Part shown: positions 1 to 9,961 of the stretch, piece after piece | How positions within the stretch are numbered: position 1 is the stretch's first letter | Layout of the letters: each line of letters opens with the position of its first letter | Source of the DNA: Planctomycetota bacterium | Lineage (GTDB): Bacteria; Planctomycetota; Phycisphaerae; Phycisphaerales; Phycisphaeraceae | DNA: 64,000 bases | Reading direction: 5' to 3' | NCBI GenBank assembly: GCA_024276075.1 | Contig: JAJRXX010000062.1 | Coordinates: forward strand, 140,257 to 204,256 | Notes under the pieces: model-generated | Seen by the model: the letters and a program-made list of their open reading frames with translations, nothing else | What the model was told of the DNA's origin: nothing | Databases searched by the model: none | Position numbers and translations under genes: made by a program

Positions 1-2
1 GC

Positions 3-527
3 AGGTACCACGGCCAAGCGCTGATCAAATCGCTCAACGGCGGATCAACGGCTACACAACTGGGCGAATGGCTCGCCGCCACGTTCCCGAACATGTACGG
101 AGACTTGGCCGGTCTGACCAACGCCCAGATCGCATCGTCCTACCGTCACCTGGTACGAAGAAGCCTGATCCGGTGGCACTCTACACCTAGGCCTCGGCTG
201 CTCGAAGCCAGGACATTGTCCGTCGCATTGTCGACATACGTGACCAACGAAACCCTCGCGGGCACGACGGCACAGCAGTTCGGCTTCGTGACCAGCACGA
301 ACGGACTGGGCGTCTCGACCATCAACGTGGGCAGCAACGGTGAACCGTTCGGCGTCGCCGACGACACCGTGATGACAGTCCTGGACATGCTGTTAGCCAC
401 GAACACGCAGTCATCAAACGGCCTGCTGTACGATACCAACGGCGACGGCATCATCAGCTACAGCGAAAGGATACTACGGTACCAAGCCAACTGGGTTTAC
501 CTACGCATCATCTTCCAAGGCCTATGA
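3..527 (+). CDS. C-terminal part of a large secreted/extracellular protein (partial)
   Basis: The frame is open from the left window edge and ends at a TGA at 525-527, so only the C-terminal 174 residues are seen. The segment GQALIKSLNGGSTATQLGEW, followed further on by a YVTNETLAG stretch and VGSNGEPFGVADDT, resembles from memory a C-terminal region common in large planctomycete surface proteins. Close to the end is an EF-hand/dockerin-like calcium loop, DTNGDGIISYSE, with acidic residues at the expected spacing. The stretch around residues 47-66 is arginine-rich and fits the family pattern poorly, which may reflect divergence or compensating frameshifts. Substrate and role cannot be told from this fragment. 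Confidence 0.6.
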   Translation, partial: RYHGQALIKSLNGGSTATQLGEWLAATFPNMYGDLAGLTNAQIASSYRHLVRRSLIRWHSTPRPRLLEARTLSVALSTYVTNETLAGTTAQQFGFVTSTNGLGVSTINVGSNGEPFGVADDTVMTVLDMLLATNTQSSNGLLYDTNGDGIISYSERILRYQANWVYLRIIFQGL

Positions 528-642
528 CCGAGTGTGAACGAGATGATTTTCAGCTATGACAACGGGCACCATCGCACCTGAATAGGAGCAGTGCGTGTGT
601 GGCTTGTTTGAAATAAGATCGTCCAACGTGGCTGTGTGTCGT

Positions 643-744
643 ACCAATCAAGATTAATACTTGCGCGGTGTCTACGAACGCGAAAACAGGGCAGACAATA
701 ACTTACATCACTTACGACGCGCTAGAATCATACGCAATGCGTAT
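643..744 (+). repeat. ATACGCAATGCGTAT repeat, copy 1
   Basis: About 102 bp, from accaatcaagattaatactt to the terminal near-palindrome ATACGCAATGCGTAT (7-bp arms around one central base). It matches 34088-34189, 36842-36943 and, inverted, 40664-40763 along nearly its whole length. It abuts the pyrimidine/purine-rich repeat at 746. The rest of the gap between 528 and 835 shows nothing recognisable. A short ATG-initiated frame inside is just repeat sequence. Confidence 0.85.
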
Positions 745-745
745 A

Positions 746-838
746 AGGGGAGGATCGTGTGTCCATGATTTGCGAGGGTTTCACCCCTCACCCAACCCCT
801 CCCCTGGACAGGGGAGAGGGATTTTGAAACAACTTCTA
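746..838 (+). repeat. Pyrimidine/purine-rich ~125 bp repeat, truncated copy A
   Basis: Contains the conserved core gtccatgatttgcgagggtt followed by a hairpin-forming cctcccctggacaggggagagg stretch (arms cccct/agggg). It is the 3' two-thirds of the element seen whole at 40455, 47511 and 52630 and inverted at 23838. Its end, cttcta, is shared with copy E and provides on the minus strand the TAG stop of the membrane protein at 836-1705. Confidence 0.8.
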
Positions 839-1705
839 GAACACATAACCTGTCGATCCTAAAAGCGCTAACGCGATCCCCTCTCCCAGCACGACCAACA
901 CCGTGGCTACGTAGAGTATGCCTGTAGCTGATTGATTCGCCCGGCGGCGCACGCAGTCATGGATCATGTACACAAACACCCCCGGGACAATCACGCCCAC
1001 TGCGTAACGGGCTGTGACCATCACCGTGTCCCACATACGTGCCATGGGCATCACATTTTCAGATGTGCTCGAAAAATAAGGCCACAAGCCGAACACGCCA
1101 CTCGTCACCGCGCGCAGTGCCAGCAGCGCCGCTAACATCCACACGAGGCGTCGAAACGGCGATTGCGTCATCTCGTTGCCAGCAGTGAGGTAGGCGTGGC
1201 CCAGGAGCATCGTCATGAGAAAGCCACCTAGCAACCCCGTCGCAAACAACGCGCTCGACGCCAAACCAAAACCCACGACGTTGGCTACAACCAGCGTATC
1301 GACGCGGGATGCCACTGCCTTGGAAGGGTGTATTGCCGCCGCCTGATCGGCCAACAGCCCGACCACCGCCAATCCTGCTAAGTAGAACACCAGCATGGAA
1401 CCCAGCCTCGCGGCCCGGGCATAGCCCAATTGCACAACCACGAGCTGCGCCACACACACCGAAGCTAACCCCACCCCAAGCCACCAGACCTGGGTCACGC
1501 CCCCCGCGTCAAGGCCTGCGGACGTGTCGAGCAGGCTGACCGTCATCTCAACGGCCAAAAGCGACACGGCTATGAGCCCGCCCAAGCGGAGCCAGCGGAG
1601 CGTGACCTGCTTGGGATCGCTGACCGCACCGGTCAAGCCGATCCCGCCGACGATCATTAGCAGCATGACATGGACCATAGCCCGTAGTGTAGCGAACCGA
1701 TCCAC
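836..1705 (-). CDS. Multi-pass integral membrane protein, unknown function
   Basis: 289 residues, almost entirely hydrophobic, with about eight to nine likely transmembrane helices starting at residue 8. A conserved-looking cytoplasmic or lumenal stretch, MLLGHAYLTAGNEMTQSPFR (about residues 166-185), contains a His in a helix and a short polar loop. I do not recognise a characterised family, although membrane proteins with a LGHWYL-like motif occur in planctomycetes and related phyla. The gene stands alone on the minus strand, diverging from the zinc-ribbon gene at 1792. The ATG at 1705 is the first in frame and was chosen for length. Its stop codon TAG lies in the boundary of the repeat at 746-838. 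Confidence 0.65.
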   Translation of the reverse strand: MDRFATLRAMVHVMLLMIVGGIGLTGAVSDPKQVTLRWLRLGGLIAVSLLAVEMTVSLLDTSAGLDAGGVTQVWWLGVGLASVCVAQLVVVQLGYARAARLGSMLVFYLAGLAVVGLLADQAAAIHPSKAVASRVDTLVVANVVGFGLASSALFATGLLGGFLMTMLLGHAYLTAGNEMTQSPFRRLVWMLAALLALRAVTSGVFGLWPYFSSTSENVMPMARMWDTVMVTARYAVGVIVPGVFVYMIHDCVRRRANQSATGILYVATVLVVLGEGIALALLGSTGYVF

Positions 1706-1791
1706 AGACGCAGACCGCCAACATCAATTCTTTTCCGACGGGTCGTGGGTCAATTTAAAATTGAGCGTAAAATGGACGGACACGAGCCGCT

Positions 1792-2496
1792 ATGGATCAC
1801 GAACACCCACCGACACCACCTGACGCCTTCCCGGGACCACGGTCGCTGTGCGAACACTGCGGCTACCGCCTCCGGGGCCTGAGCGCCGACCAGGCCTGCC
1901 CCGAATGTGGCCAGGCGGTGAGCAACTCATCACCCGTACATCGGCCGGGTCTGCCCTGGCAACGCGGCGCGGGTGTGGGCAACTGGCTAACCACGGCACT
2001 GCTGCTGTGGTTTCGCCCGGGGATCGGCTTCCGTCGGCTGCGTGTGAGCGGGTCTAACCTGCGCGACCGGATATTTCTGCTGACATTTGTGATCGGTTTG
2101 GGAGTTGGGGTGTACTGGGTATTCGCGATTCAGGGAGTGCGTGAGCCTTGGATATGGGGACTAGCGGTGGTGATCGGTGTGCCCGCAGCGACATACACCG
2201 AGGTGCTGGGCGTATGGTTCTTTAGCCGAAAACGTGGCTGGCGTGCGGAGTTTGCCTTGGCTGAGCGGATCGCCTGCTACGCTGCGGTGGGCTGGGTGCC
2301 GGCCATCGTCCTGATGGCGTTGGCACAACTGGCGGCTGAAAAAGGGTATCTGATGAGATACTGGAACCCAAAATGGGGCCCGTATACGCTCGCCGCCGAC
2401 GTAATCTTGTCGGCTGTGCTGCTGGGCGTAAGTGTGCTCTGGTTCGAAACGCTTGTTTGGCTAGGGGTTAGAAAAACTCGCTACGCCAACGCCTAA
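1792..2496 (+). CDS. Zinc-ribbon membrane protein, unknown function
   Basis: 234 residues. The N-terminus carries a four-cysteine zinc ribbon (C20, C23, C36, C39) in the form CEHCGYRLRGL ... CPECG, a motif I associate with many planctomycete membrane proteins. After a basic linker there are four to five hydrophobic helices from about residue 92 to the end, in an arrangement resembling Yip1-type membrane proteins. The ribbon would face the cytoplasm and may bind a partner, but no function is known. It diverges from the membrane protein at 836-1705, with an 86-bp intergenic region holding presumed promoters for both. Confidence 0.7.
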   Translation: MDHEHPPTPPDAFPGPRSLCEHCGYRLRGLSADQACPECGQAVSNSSPVHRPGLPWQRGAGVGNWLTTALLLWFRPGIGFRRLRVSGSNLRDRIFLLTFVIGLGVGVYWVFAIQGVREPWIWGLAVVIGVPAATYTEVLGVWFFSRKRGWRAEFALAERIACYAAVGWVPAIVLMALAQLAAEKGYLMRYWNPKWGPYTLAADVILSAVLLGVSVLWFETLVWLGVRKTRYANA

Positions 2497-3071
2497 CCGC
2501 TGCGACGCACGTCCATTCACGACCAACCGATCCGTCACCTTAGAGGACCCACTTGACCTATCAAGACATCACGCCTTACTATTCTAATAGTTATAGTTCG
2601 ATTAATGTGCTTGATGTAAACGATGAACGAAATAACAACCGGCACGTGCCAGGCGATTTGAAGCCTAGCGTCACGGCCGATCAGCCTGGGCAACGCTGCG
2701 AGACGGCAATGTCCGGCCGTCGAAAGACGGGATAGATTGACGATGATTTCACACTTTTGTGTACAACCGGTACTAGACCAGATTTATTGTGACGCCTGTT
2801 TCACCTTGCGTTGTGGCCGATACGGCTTGGAGACCTTTGCGCATCAAGATGCGCCTACCCGATCCGTCGCGCCCCAACGCCTCAATAGGTACCGAAACGC
2901 AAAGTAGCCCCATCGTCTTTTGCTACCGACTGATCGACCTCACCGCTAGACTCCACTCGCGCCGACGAAAGCGGTCTGAGTCGGCGCAATCCGCCCTGTT
3001 CACGTGCCTAAAAGCCGGTCTAACTCTGTTTCACTTTGGGAAACGGATCGGCATAGAAAGGGGCGGCGCAG
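2497..3071. other. Long intergenic region / RNase Y leader with several hairpins
   Basis: There is no convincing gene in 575 bp. It holds a cluster of potential hairpins at 2641-2730: the palindrome GGCACGTGCC, AGGC/GCCT, AGCGT/ACGCT, and CCGTC-GAAA-GACGG with a GNRA loop. A second hairpin has 8-bp arms, GCGCCGAC at 2959-2966 and GTCGGCGC at 2980-2987, with no T-tract. A run aaaggggcgg just before 3072 is the probable ribosome binding site of rny. The region may be an RNA leader. I could not match it to a known riboswitch class. Confidence 0.4.
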
Positions 3072-4691
3072 ATGACGGTTTTATTCCTTGCAGATATATT
3101 GTCACCAGCCGGGCTGGGAATGGCTCTGGTCGGTATCGCGATCGGTGTGGCTACCACGGTAATACTGGGCAAGCTCGTCGGCAACCGGATCGTTGCAGAC
3201 GCTCGAGTGCAGGCGAAACGGCTCCTAGAGGACGCTGAACGCGAAGCCCAGACCCTCAAAAAACAGATTGAATTGGACACGCGCAACGATCTGGCTAAAC
3301 GGCGTGAAGAGTTCGAAAAAGAGATCAGCCAGAACCGCAACGAACTCAAAGACGCCGAGCGACGCCTAACCAAACAAGAAGACGGCCTCGACCGCAAACT
3401 CGACGTGCTGGCCACCAAGGAGCGTCACCTTGAGGACCTTGACGCCAAGATCAAACAGCGTGAAGAGACCGTTGCCACACGCGACGCTCAACTCGACGAT
3501 CTGATCGCCAAACACGAAAAGGTCCTCGCTGATTCGACCCAGGAGCAGATAACCACCCTATTGAGAGTCAGCAAGCTCGGCGAAGACGACGCTCGCAAGG
3601 AATTACTCAAGCTCATCGAGCAGGAAGTTCAGCACGAAGCCGCCCAGATCATCCAACGCGAGATGGACCTAGCCGAGGAGCAAGTAAAGGAAAACGCTCT
3701 GCGGATCACCCTCCAGGCTATTCAACGGTACGCCTCGGATCACACCGCAGAGAACACCGTCTCGGCGATCGACATCCCCAGCGACGACATGAAGGGTCGC
3801 GTCATCGGCCGCGAGGGGCGTAACATCCGCGCATTTGAGAAGGCCACCGGCGTGGACGTGATCGTCGACGATACGCCAGGCGTGGTCGTGGTATCGTGTT
3901 TCGACCCCGTTCGTAGGGCTATCGCAGCCGAATCACTGCGGAAGTTGCTCGAAGACGGGCGTATCCACCCGACGCGCATCGAGGAAATCGTCGAGCAGAT
4001 GCAAAAAGAGATGGCCCAGCGGATCATCAAGATCGGTAAAGACGCGTGCATCGAGGCCAACATCCAGGGCCTACACCCGAAAATCTCCGAGATGATGGGT
4101 CGGCTGCACTACCGCACCAGCTACGGGCAGAACATCCTACGCCACTCGATCGAGGTCGCGTACCTGTGCCAGGTCGTCGCTGACGAATTAGGACTCGACG
4201 GGACGATCGCTCGGCGGTGTGGGTTCCTGCACGATATCGGCAAGTCCATGGACCACGAAGTGGAAGGCGGCCACCCGAAGATCGGAGCCGACTTCTGCAA
4301 GAAATTCGGTGAAAAAGAAGCGGTACTCAACGCGATCGCCGGCCACCACAACGACATCCCCGCTACCACGCCTTACACACCGATCGTCGCGATCGCCGAT
4401 TCGATCAGCGGAGCACGACCCGGCGCACGCCGCGAGACGCTAGAGAAGTACATCAAACGGCTCGAACAGCTCGAAACGATTGCCAACAGTATGCAAGGCG
4501 TCAAGCAGGCGTTCGCGATCCAGGCCGGCCGAGAAGTGCGTGTCGTGGTTGACCCGCAGTCGGTCGACGACGCCAACAGCGTGGTGGTCGCGCGTAACAT
4601 CGCCAAGCGTGTCAGCGACGAGATGACCTTTCCCGGCGAGATCCGCGTGACCGTCCTGCGCGAAATGCGCACGGTCGAATATGCACGATAA
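3072..4691 (+). CDS. rny: Ribonuclease Y
   Basis: Membrane-anchored endoribonuclease that starts decay of many mRNAs. The 539-residue protein has the full family order: an N-terminal transmembrane helix (about 10-32), a long charged coiled coil (about 38-190), a KH RNA-binding domain with the [15 protein letters not shown] loop (about 240-290) and an HD phosphohydrolase domain with the catalytic HD pair at residues 387-388 ([17 protein letters not shown]). The length is normal for the family. An aaaggggcgg Shine-Dalgarno sequence precedes the ATG. It is followed by fhcA after 113 bp with no clear terminator. RNase Y and PNPase (15452) are both in this window but not adjacent. Confidence 0.97.
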   Translation: MTVLFLADILSPAGLGMALVGIAIGVATTVILGKLVGNRIVADARVQAKRLLEDAEREAQTLKKQIELDTRNDLAKRREEFEKEISQNRNELKDAERRLTKQEDGLDRKLDVLATKERHLEDLDAKIKQREETVATRDAQLDDLIAKHEKVLADSTQEQITTLLRVSKLGEDDARKELLKLIEQEVQHEAAQIIQREMDLAEEQVKENALRITLQAIQRYASDHTAENTVSAIDIPSDDMKGRVIGREGRNIRAFEKATGVDVIVDDTPGVVVVSCFDPVRRAIAAESLRKLLEDGRIHPTRIEEIVEQMQKEMAQRIIKIGKDACIEANIQGLHPKISEMMGRLHYRTSYGQNILRHSIEVAYLCQVVADELGLDGTIARRCGFLHDIGKSMDHEVEGGHPKIGADFCKKFGEKEAVLNAIAGHHNDIPATTPYTPIVAIADSISGARPGARRETLEKYIKRLEQLETIANSMQGVKQAFAIQAGREVRVVVDPQSVDDANSVVVARNIAKRVSDEMTFPGEIRVTVLREMRTVEYAR

Positions 4692-4804
4692 CCGCGCGTC
4701 GCCACATCATCAATGGTAATGGTGAAATTTGAATCTGTTTCGCTCTGCGATGCGGTTTTACACTTGTCTAGCGGTGAGCTGGCCTATATCTCTGCTTGAA
4801 TCTC

Positions 4805-6274
4805 ATGAGCCAATACCTCCAAATCGTGGGCGGCCGGGTGTACGATCCTGTTAACGGCATCGACGGCGAGACCCGAGACGTCTTCGTCGAAGGCGATCGG
4901 ATCGTCTCCGCGCTGCCAAGAGGTATCGGGCCCGATGCTGTGACGCGGCTCGACGCTCGGGGGTGCGTGGTAATGCCCGGGGGAATTGATATTCATACTC
5001 ATGTAGCGGGCCCCTCGCTCGACGCGGTCCGCCAGGTGCAAACCGAGCCGGGCGATCTGATCGTCCCGACCCCTGCCCAAGCTGGGCACCGATACAGCGC
5101 TATGGGCTACACCACCATAATCGAAGCGGCTGTCGAGCTGGACGAACTGCCCGACACGCCCCGCCGTCTGTGTGAGGCGGTCAACCTGGACGCAGGGTTC
5201 CTGCTTGAGCTGGGCAATCACAAACCGATCATCGACCTGTTGAATCGCGACCAAGACGCCGCTGCGATTGAATTAATCGCATCGCTGCTGCGCGACTCGG
5301 GCGCTTACGGCATCAAGATGGTCAATCCGGGTGGCGTGCTGCACTATCGCCACTGCCACGAGGAGCCCACGTCACTCGATCAAGCCATCGGCGGCACACG
5401 CGTCACGCCCCGGCGAATTATGAAGTTGATGTCTGTTGCAGCCGACCAGTTTGGGCTGCCCCACCCGCCCCACCTGCACTGCTACCATCTGGGCCTACCG
5501 GGCAACGTTTACTCGACCCTTGACGCATTGGACGTATTCGAGGGTAGCCGCGTGCACCTGGCACACGCACAGTTTTACAGCTACAGCCAAACAGACGACG
5601 GCGACTACACCAGTGCTGCGGACCGGATGTGCGAGTACCTGAGTCGCCACCCCAACGTCACACTCGACGTGGGCCAAATCGTCTTCGGGCCTGCGTGGGC
5701 CATCACAGGCGACATAGCCCTTGAGCACCGCCTACGTGAACAATTATACGGACCCGACGAGCCCGCTTCCGAGGGACCGTTACGGATCGAGTATGAACCG
5801 AAAAACCCTATCCACAGCCTCATGTGGGCGACGGGCTTGGAGCTTGTGCTGTTATACAAAAACCTGCAGCAGGTCACGCTGTCGGTTGATCACCCCAACG
5901 GCGGGCCGTTCTGGGCGTACCCGCAGATCATCGCTTGGCTGTGCAACAAGCCGCTACGCGACCGGACGCTGGCAGCCGCCCACCCCGTTGCCTCACAGCA
6001 CAGCCGACTCAAGGACATCAAACGCGAATTGACGCTCCAGGAGGTTGCGACAATCACGCGTGCCGCGCCGGCGAAGGCCCTTGGCCTGAAAAACAAGGGG
6101 CACCTGGGCACCGGCGCCGATGCTGACATCGCGGTCTACGAGCACGACACTGCTGATCCGCAGCGGATGTTTGAGTGTGCCCGGCACGTCGTCAAGGCGG
6201 GGCAGGTGGTCATCGAGGATAGCCGTGCGCGGGAAACCCTACCTGGCAAACTCCTGCCGGGGCCGGTGGTCTAA
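4805..6274 (+). CDS. fhcA: Formylmethanofuran dehydrogenase subunit A / formyltransferase subunit FhcA
   Basis: Amidohydrolase-fold subunit that in methylotrophs and methanogens handles formyl groups on methanofuran analogues in tetrahydromethanopterin-linked C1 transfer. Visible signatures, numbered from this start, are the metal site HTH (64-66), GIKMVNPGG with Lys171 in the place of the carboxylated lysine of archaeal FwdA, HLHCYHLGLPGN, and SVDHPNGGPFW. At about 489 residues it is shorter than typical FhcA/FwdA (roughly 550-570). An in-frame TTG at 4796 is an alternative start, and neither has a clear Shine-Dalgarno sequence. FhcB, FhcC, FhcD, Mch and MtdB are not in the window, so it stands alone after rny. 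Confidence 0.9.
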   Translation: MSQYLQIVGGRVYDPVNGIDGETRDVFVEGDRIVSALPRGIGPDAVTRLDARGCVVMPGGIDIHTHVAGPSLDAVRQVQTEPGDLIVPTPAQAGHRYSAMGYTTIIEAAVELDELPDTPRRLCEAVNLDAGFLLELGNHKPIIDLLNRDQDAAAIELIASLLRDSGAYGIKMVNPGGVLHYRHCHEEPTSLDQAIGGTRVTPRRIMKLMSVAADQFGLPHPPHLHCYHLGLPGNVYSTLDALDVFEGSRVHLAHAQFYSYSQTDDGDYTSAADRMCEYLSRHPNVTLDVGQIVFGPAWAITGDIALEHRLREQLYGPDEPASEGPLRIEYEPKNPIHSLMWATGLELVLLYKNLQQVTLSVDHPNGGPFWAYPQIIAWLCNKPLRDRTLAAAHPVASQHSRLKDIKRELTLQEVATITRAAPAKALGLKNKGHLGTGADADIAVYEHDTADPQRMFECARHVVKAGQVVIEDSRARETLPGKLLPGPVV

Positions 6275-6303
6275 ACGCTGCAAAAAATCGCATCAATTTT
6301 AAG

Positions 6304-7167
6304 TTACGGGTCGACCACCGCACCGTATTTGCGTTGTCGGCTGGCGTAGGCACGAATCGCCTGGTACAGGTGTTCGCTTGTAAAATCGGGCCAACAGACG
6401 TCGCTGACGTAAAGCTCCGCGTAGCTGATCTGCCAGAGTAGATAATTGCTGACGCGCATCTCACCTGCGGTGCGAATCATCAGGTCCGGGTCGGGCAGAC
6501 CCGCGGTGTAGAGATGATTGCTAACGGTGTCTTGGGTGATGGCGTCAGGATCGAGTCGGCCGGCTTTGACCTTCTGGGCAATGGCCCGGACGGCGTCGGT
6601 GATCTCGGTCCGTGAGCCGTAGTTCAGCGCCAACGCGAGGGTCAGACCGGTATTCGCCTTGGTGGTATCAATGGTCTGGTCGAGTTCGTCCAGGACACGC
6701 TGGGGCAGGCCCTGACGCCTACCGACCTGCACAAAGCGCACGTTGTTTTCCATCATCTCTTCACGCTCAGCGATCAGGTACTGGACGTAGAGGTCCATGA
6801 GGAACCCGATCTCATCGCCGGGACGCTTCCAATTTTCGATTGAAAAGCTGTACAACGTCAGCACGTCCAACTCGAGCCGTGCGCACTGGGTGACGATGGC
6901 ACGCACAGCCTTGGCGCCCTGCTGGTGGCCGAAGATACGAGGCTTACCCTGTCCCCGTGCCCATCGGCCGTTGCCGTCCATGATGATCGCAATGTGGCGG
7001 GGCAATACCTCCTGGGGTAGCCCCAGTGCCGCCATCGACGCCTCGGTCTGCTGTGCGCGGCTCGCAGCCGCACTGTCACTGGCCACGGCTGTGGCACCGG
7101 GTGTATTTCCGCTTCGACGGTCAGCATCGTCAGAAACAGGATGTGCTGAAAAATCACTCATGTCCAT
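6304..7167 (-). CDS. uppS: Isoprenyl transferase (undecaprenyl diphosphate synthase)
   Basis: Cytosolic cis-prenyltransferase that condenses isopentenyl diphosphate onto farnesyl diphosphate, giving the C55 lipid carrier for peptidoglycan and surface glycans. Conserved block IAIIMDGNGRWA has the catalytic Asp at residue 64, followed by GHQQGAKAVR and, near the C-terminus, RTAGEMRVSNYLLWQ and ELYVSDVCWPDF. The core starts near residue 55. The 287-residue form has an unusual polar, Ala/Ser/Asp-rich N-terminal extension of some 40-50 residues. Met45 (MAALGLP) is an alternative start that would remove it. It lies downstream of purA on the same strand with about 60 bp between. Confidence 0.95.
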   Translation of the reverse strand: MDMSDFSAHPVSDDADRRSGNTPGATAVASDSAAASRAQQTEASMAALGLPQEVLPRHIAIIMDGNGRWARGQGKPRIFGHQQGAKAVRAIVTQCARLELDVLTLYSFSIENWKRPGDEIGFLMDLYVQYLIAEREEMMENNVRFVQVGRRQGLPQRVLDELDQTIDTTKANTGLTLALALNYGSRTEITDAVRAIAQKVKAGRLDPDAITQDTVSNHLYTAGLPDPDLMIRTAGEMRVSNYLLWQISYAELYVSDVCWPDFTSEHLYQAIRAYASRQRKYGAVVDP

Positions 7168-7226
7168 AAACCTTAAACCGTCGCGTAGACGTTTAGGCTA
7201 CCCCTCGCTCCCCTCACTGCCGCATG

Positions 7227-8687
<1,461 letters not shown>

Positions 8688-8724
8688 TTACGCCTGAAAA
8701 AATACGCAATGGATGGTGCTCACT

Positions 8725-9819
8725 TTAATCCCCAAACGAGATGCTCATATCACGGACCGCCTGAATATATGGATGGTCCATCGGCACCAGCCGCTGCTTG
8801 TCCACCACGTCGTACAGGCTGATGTCGGTGACGTTTCGACCTTGCATGACGACCATGCGGTTTTCCTTGCCCGCCATCAGCGTGGTGATGGCAGCGTGCC
8901 CAAACGCGGTGGCGAGCAGACGGTCTTGGGGAATTGGTGAGCCGCCCCGCTGGATGTGACCGAGAATCGTCGTGCGCGTCTCGATACCGGTCATTTTTTC
9001 GATCTGGTCGGCGACGATCCTGCTGATCCCGCCTAGCCTCACGGGATCGGCACTGGTGTGGTCGTACCGCGCGACCACCTGCTCGCCGTCGATAGGCCGA
9101 GCGCCCTCAGCTACGCAAAGGATGCTAAACCGCTTTCCATGTCTTGAGCGGTCGGTCACTTTTTCGCAGACCTTGTCGATGCTAAACGGGATCTCGGGTA
9201 TAAGGATAATGTCCGCACCCGATGCGACGCCGGCGTACAACGCGATCCAACCCGCGTTTCGTCCCATCACCTCAACGAGCATAGCGCGATGGTGACTGGC
9301 CGCGGTGGTATGGATACGGTCGAGCGCCTCGGTCGCCACGTAATAGGCAGTCGGAAAGCCAAACGTGACGTCACAGCTCTCCAGGTCATTGTCGATCGTT
9401 TTGGGTACGCCGATGCAATTCACACCTCTGCGTGCGAAGTTTGACGCGACCGCCATGGTCCCGTCCCCACCAATCACGATCAGGGCATCGAGCGATCTGG
9501 ATTTAATGTGCCCCATCACCTGCTCAGACAGGTCCTGTATCTGCATTTGGCCGTCGACCTCGACGTGGTAGCGGGCTGGGTTGCACTTGTTGTTGGTCCC
9601 CAGGATCGTCCCGCCGTGCGTAAGGATATTGCTTACATCCTCCATACCCAGCGGGTGCATCCGGTTATGCAGCAACCCCTCAAACCCGTCCTCGATACCA
9701 AAGACTTCCAATCCGTGTTGATTGATCGCACTCTTGGTGACCGCACGGATAACAGCGTTTAGCCCCGCGCAGTCCCCCCCGCCGGTAAGCACGCCTATTT
9801 TTTTGATCCGTTTTGTCAT
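8725..9819 (-). CDS. pfkA: 6-phosphofructokinase, group III (probably ATP-dependent)
   Basis: Phosphorylates fructose 6-phosphate in glycolysis. PF00365-type protein of 364 residues with TGGGDCAGLNAVIR at 12-25, GGDGT at 117-121, PKTIDND at 139-145, VEVMGRNAGW and LGHIQRGGSP. Residue Gly120 corresponds to Gly104 of the E. coli enzyme and Lys140 to position 124. Gly104 with Lys124 is the combination known from ATP-using group III enzymes of actinomycetes, whereas PPi-dependent relatives have Asp at 104. ATP is therefore the likely phosphoryl donor. The gene diverges from the Rrf2 regulator across a 142-bp gap with a strong palindrome. Confidence 0.93.
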   Translation of the reverse strand: MTKRIKKIGVLTGGGDCAGLNAVIRAVTKSAINQHGLEVFGIEDGFEGLLHNRMHPLGMEDVSNILTHGGTILGTNNKCNPARYHVEVDGQMQIQDLSEQVMGHIKSRSLDALIVIGGDGTMAVASNFARRGVNCIGVPKTIDNDLESCDVTFGFPTAYYVATEALDRIHTTAASHHRAMLVEVMGRNAGWIALYAGVASGADIILIPEIPFSIDKVCEKVTDRSRHGKRFSILCVAEGARPIDGEQVVARYDHTSADPVRLGGISRIVADQIEKMTGIETRTTILGHIQRGGSPIPQDRLLATAFGHAAITTLMAGKENRMVVMQGRNVTDISLYDVVDKQRLVPMDHPYIQAVRDMSISFGD

Positions 9820-9856
9820 GAACCCAATTCTCTAACAAAAGGCCAGAGTATCTGCA

Positions 9857-9883
9857 CAGACCCAGCGAGCCTCGCAGGGTCTG
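9857..9883. promoter_or_regulatory. 27-bp near-perfect inverted repeat between pfkA and the Rrf2 gene
   Basis: CAGACCCAGCGAG and CTCGCAGGGTCTG flank a single C: 13-bp arms with one A/A mismatch. It lies 38-64 bp upstream of the pfkA start and about 80 bp upstream of the divergent regulator gene. It could be an operator, or a hairpin in the pfkA leader. No T-tract follows on the minus strand. Confidence 0.5.
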
Positions 9884-9908
9884 GCGTGAAAAATCCGTGG
9901 CATTCCAA

Positions 9909-9950
9909 TATAATATGTAATGAGGTGAGCCGGTACTCAGTTTAACTGGG
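9909..9950 (+). promoter_or_regulatory. Promoter -10 box and putative operator of the Rrf2 regulator
   Basis: A perfect TATAAT hexamer at 9909-9914 has only a weak -35 (gtgaaa) 17 bp upstream. Downstream, just before the start codon, lies CAGTT-T-AACTG at 9938-9948, extending to a 7+1+7 imperfect palindrome (9936-9950). Its place between the -10 box and the start codon fits autorepression by the Rrf2 protein, as with IscR and NsrR. The protein-site link is inferred. Confidence 0.5.
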
Positions 9951-9961
9951 GTGGCACTCGT

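Noticed and set aside
668..862. Short frame of 64 codons after the first gene
   Set aside because: It consists wholly of two dispersed repeats and appears in other copies with different frames. No ribosome binding site.
2641..2730. Possible riboswitch upstream of rny
   Set aside because: Compared by eye with cyclic di-GMP, TPP, cobalamin, fluoride and THF riboswitch cores. None fits, so only the hairpins are reported.
2553..2735. 60-codon frame before rny
   Set aside because: Covers a hairpin cluster, shows no protein-like composition and no start signal.
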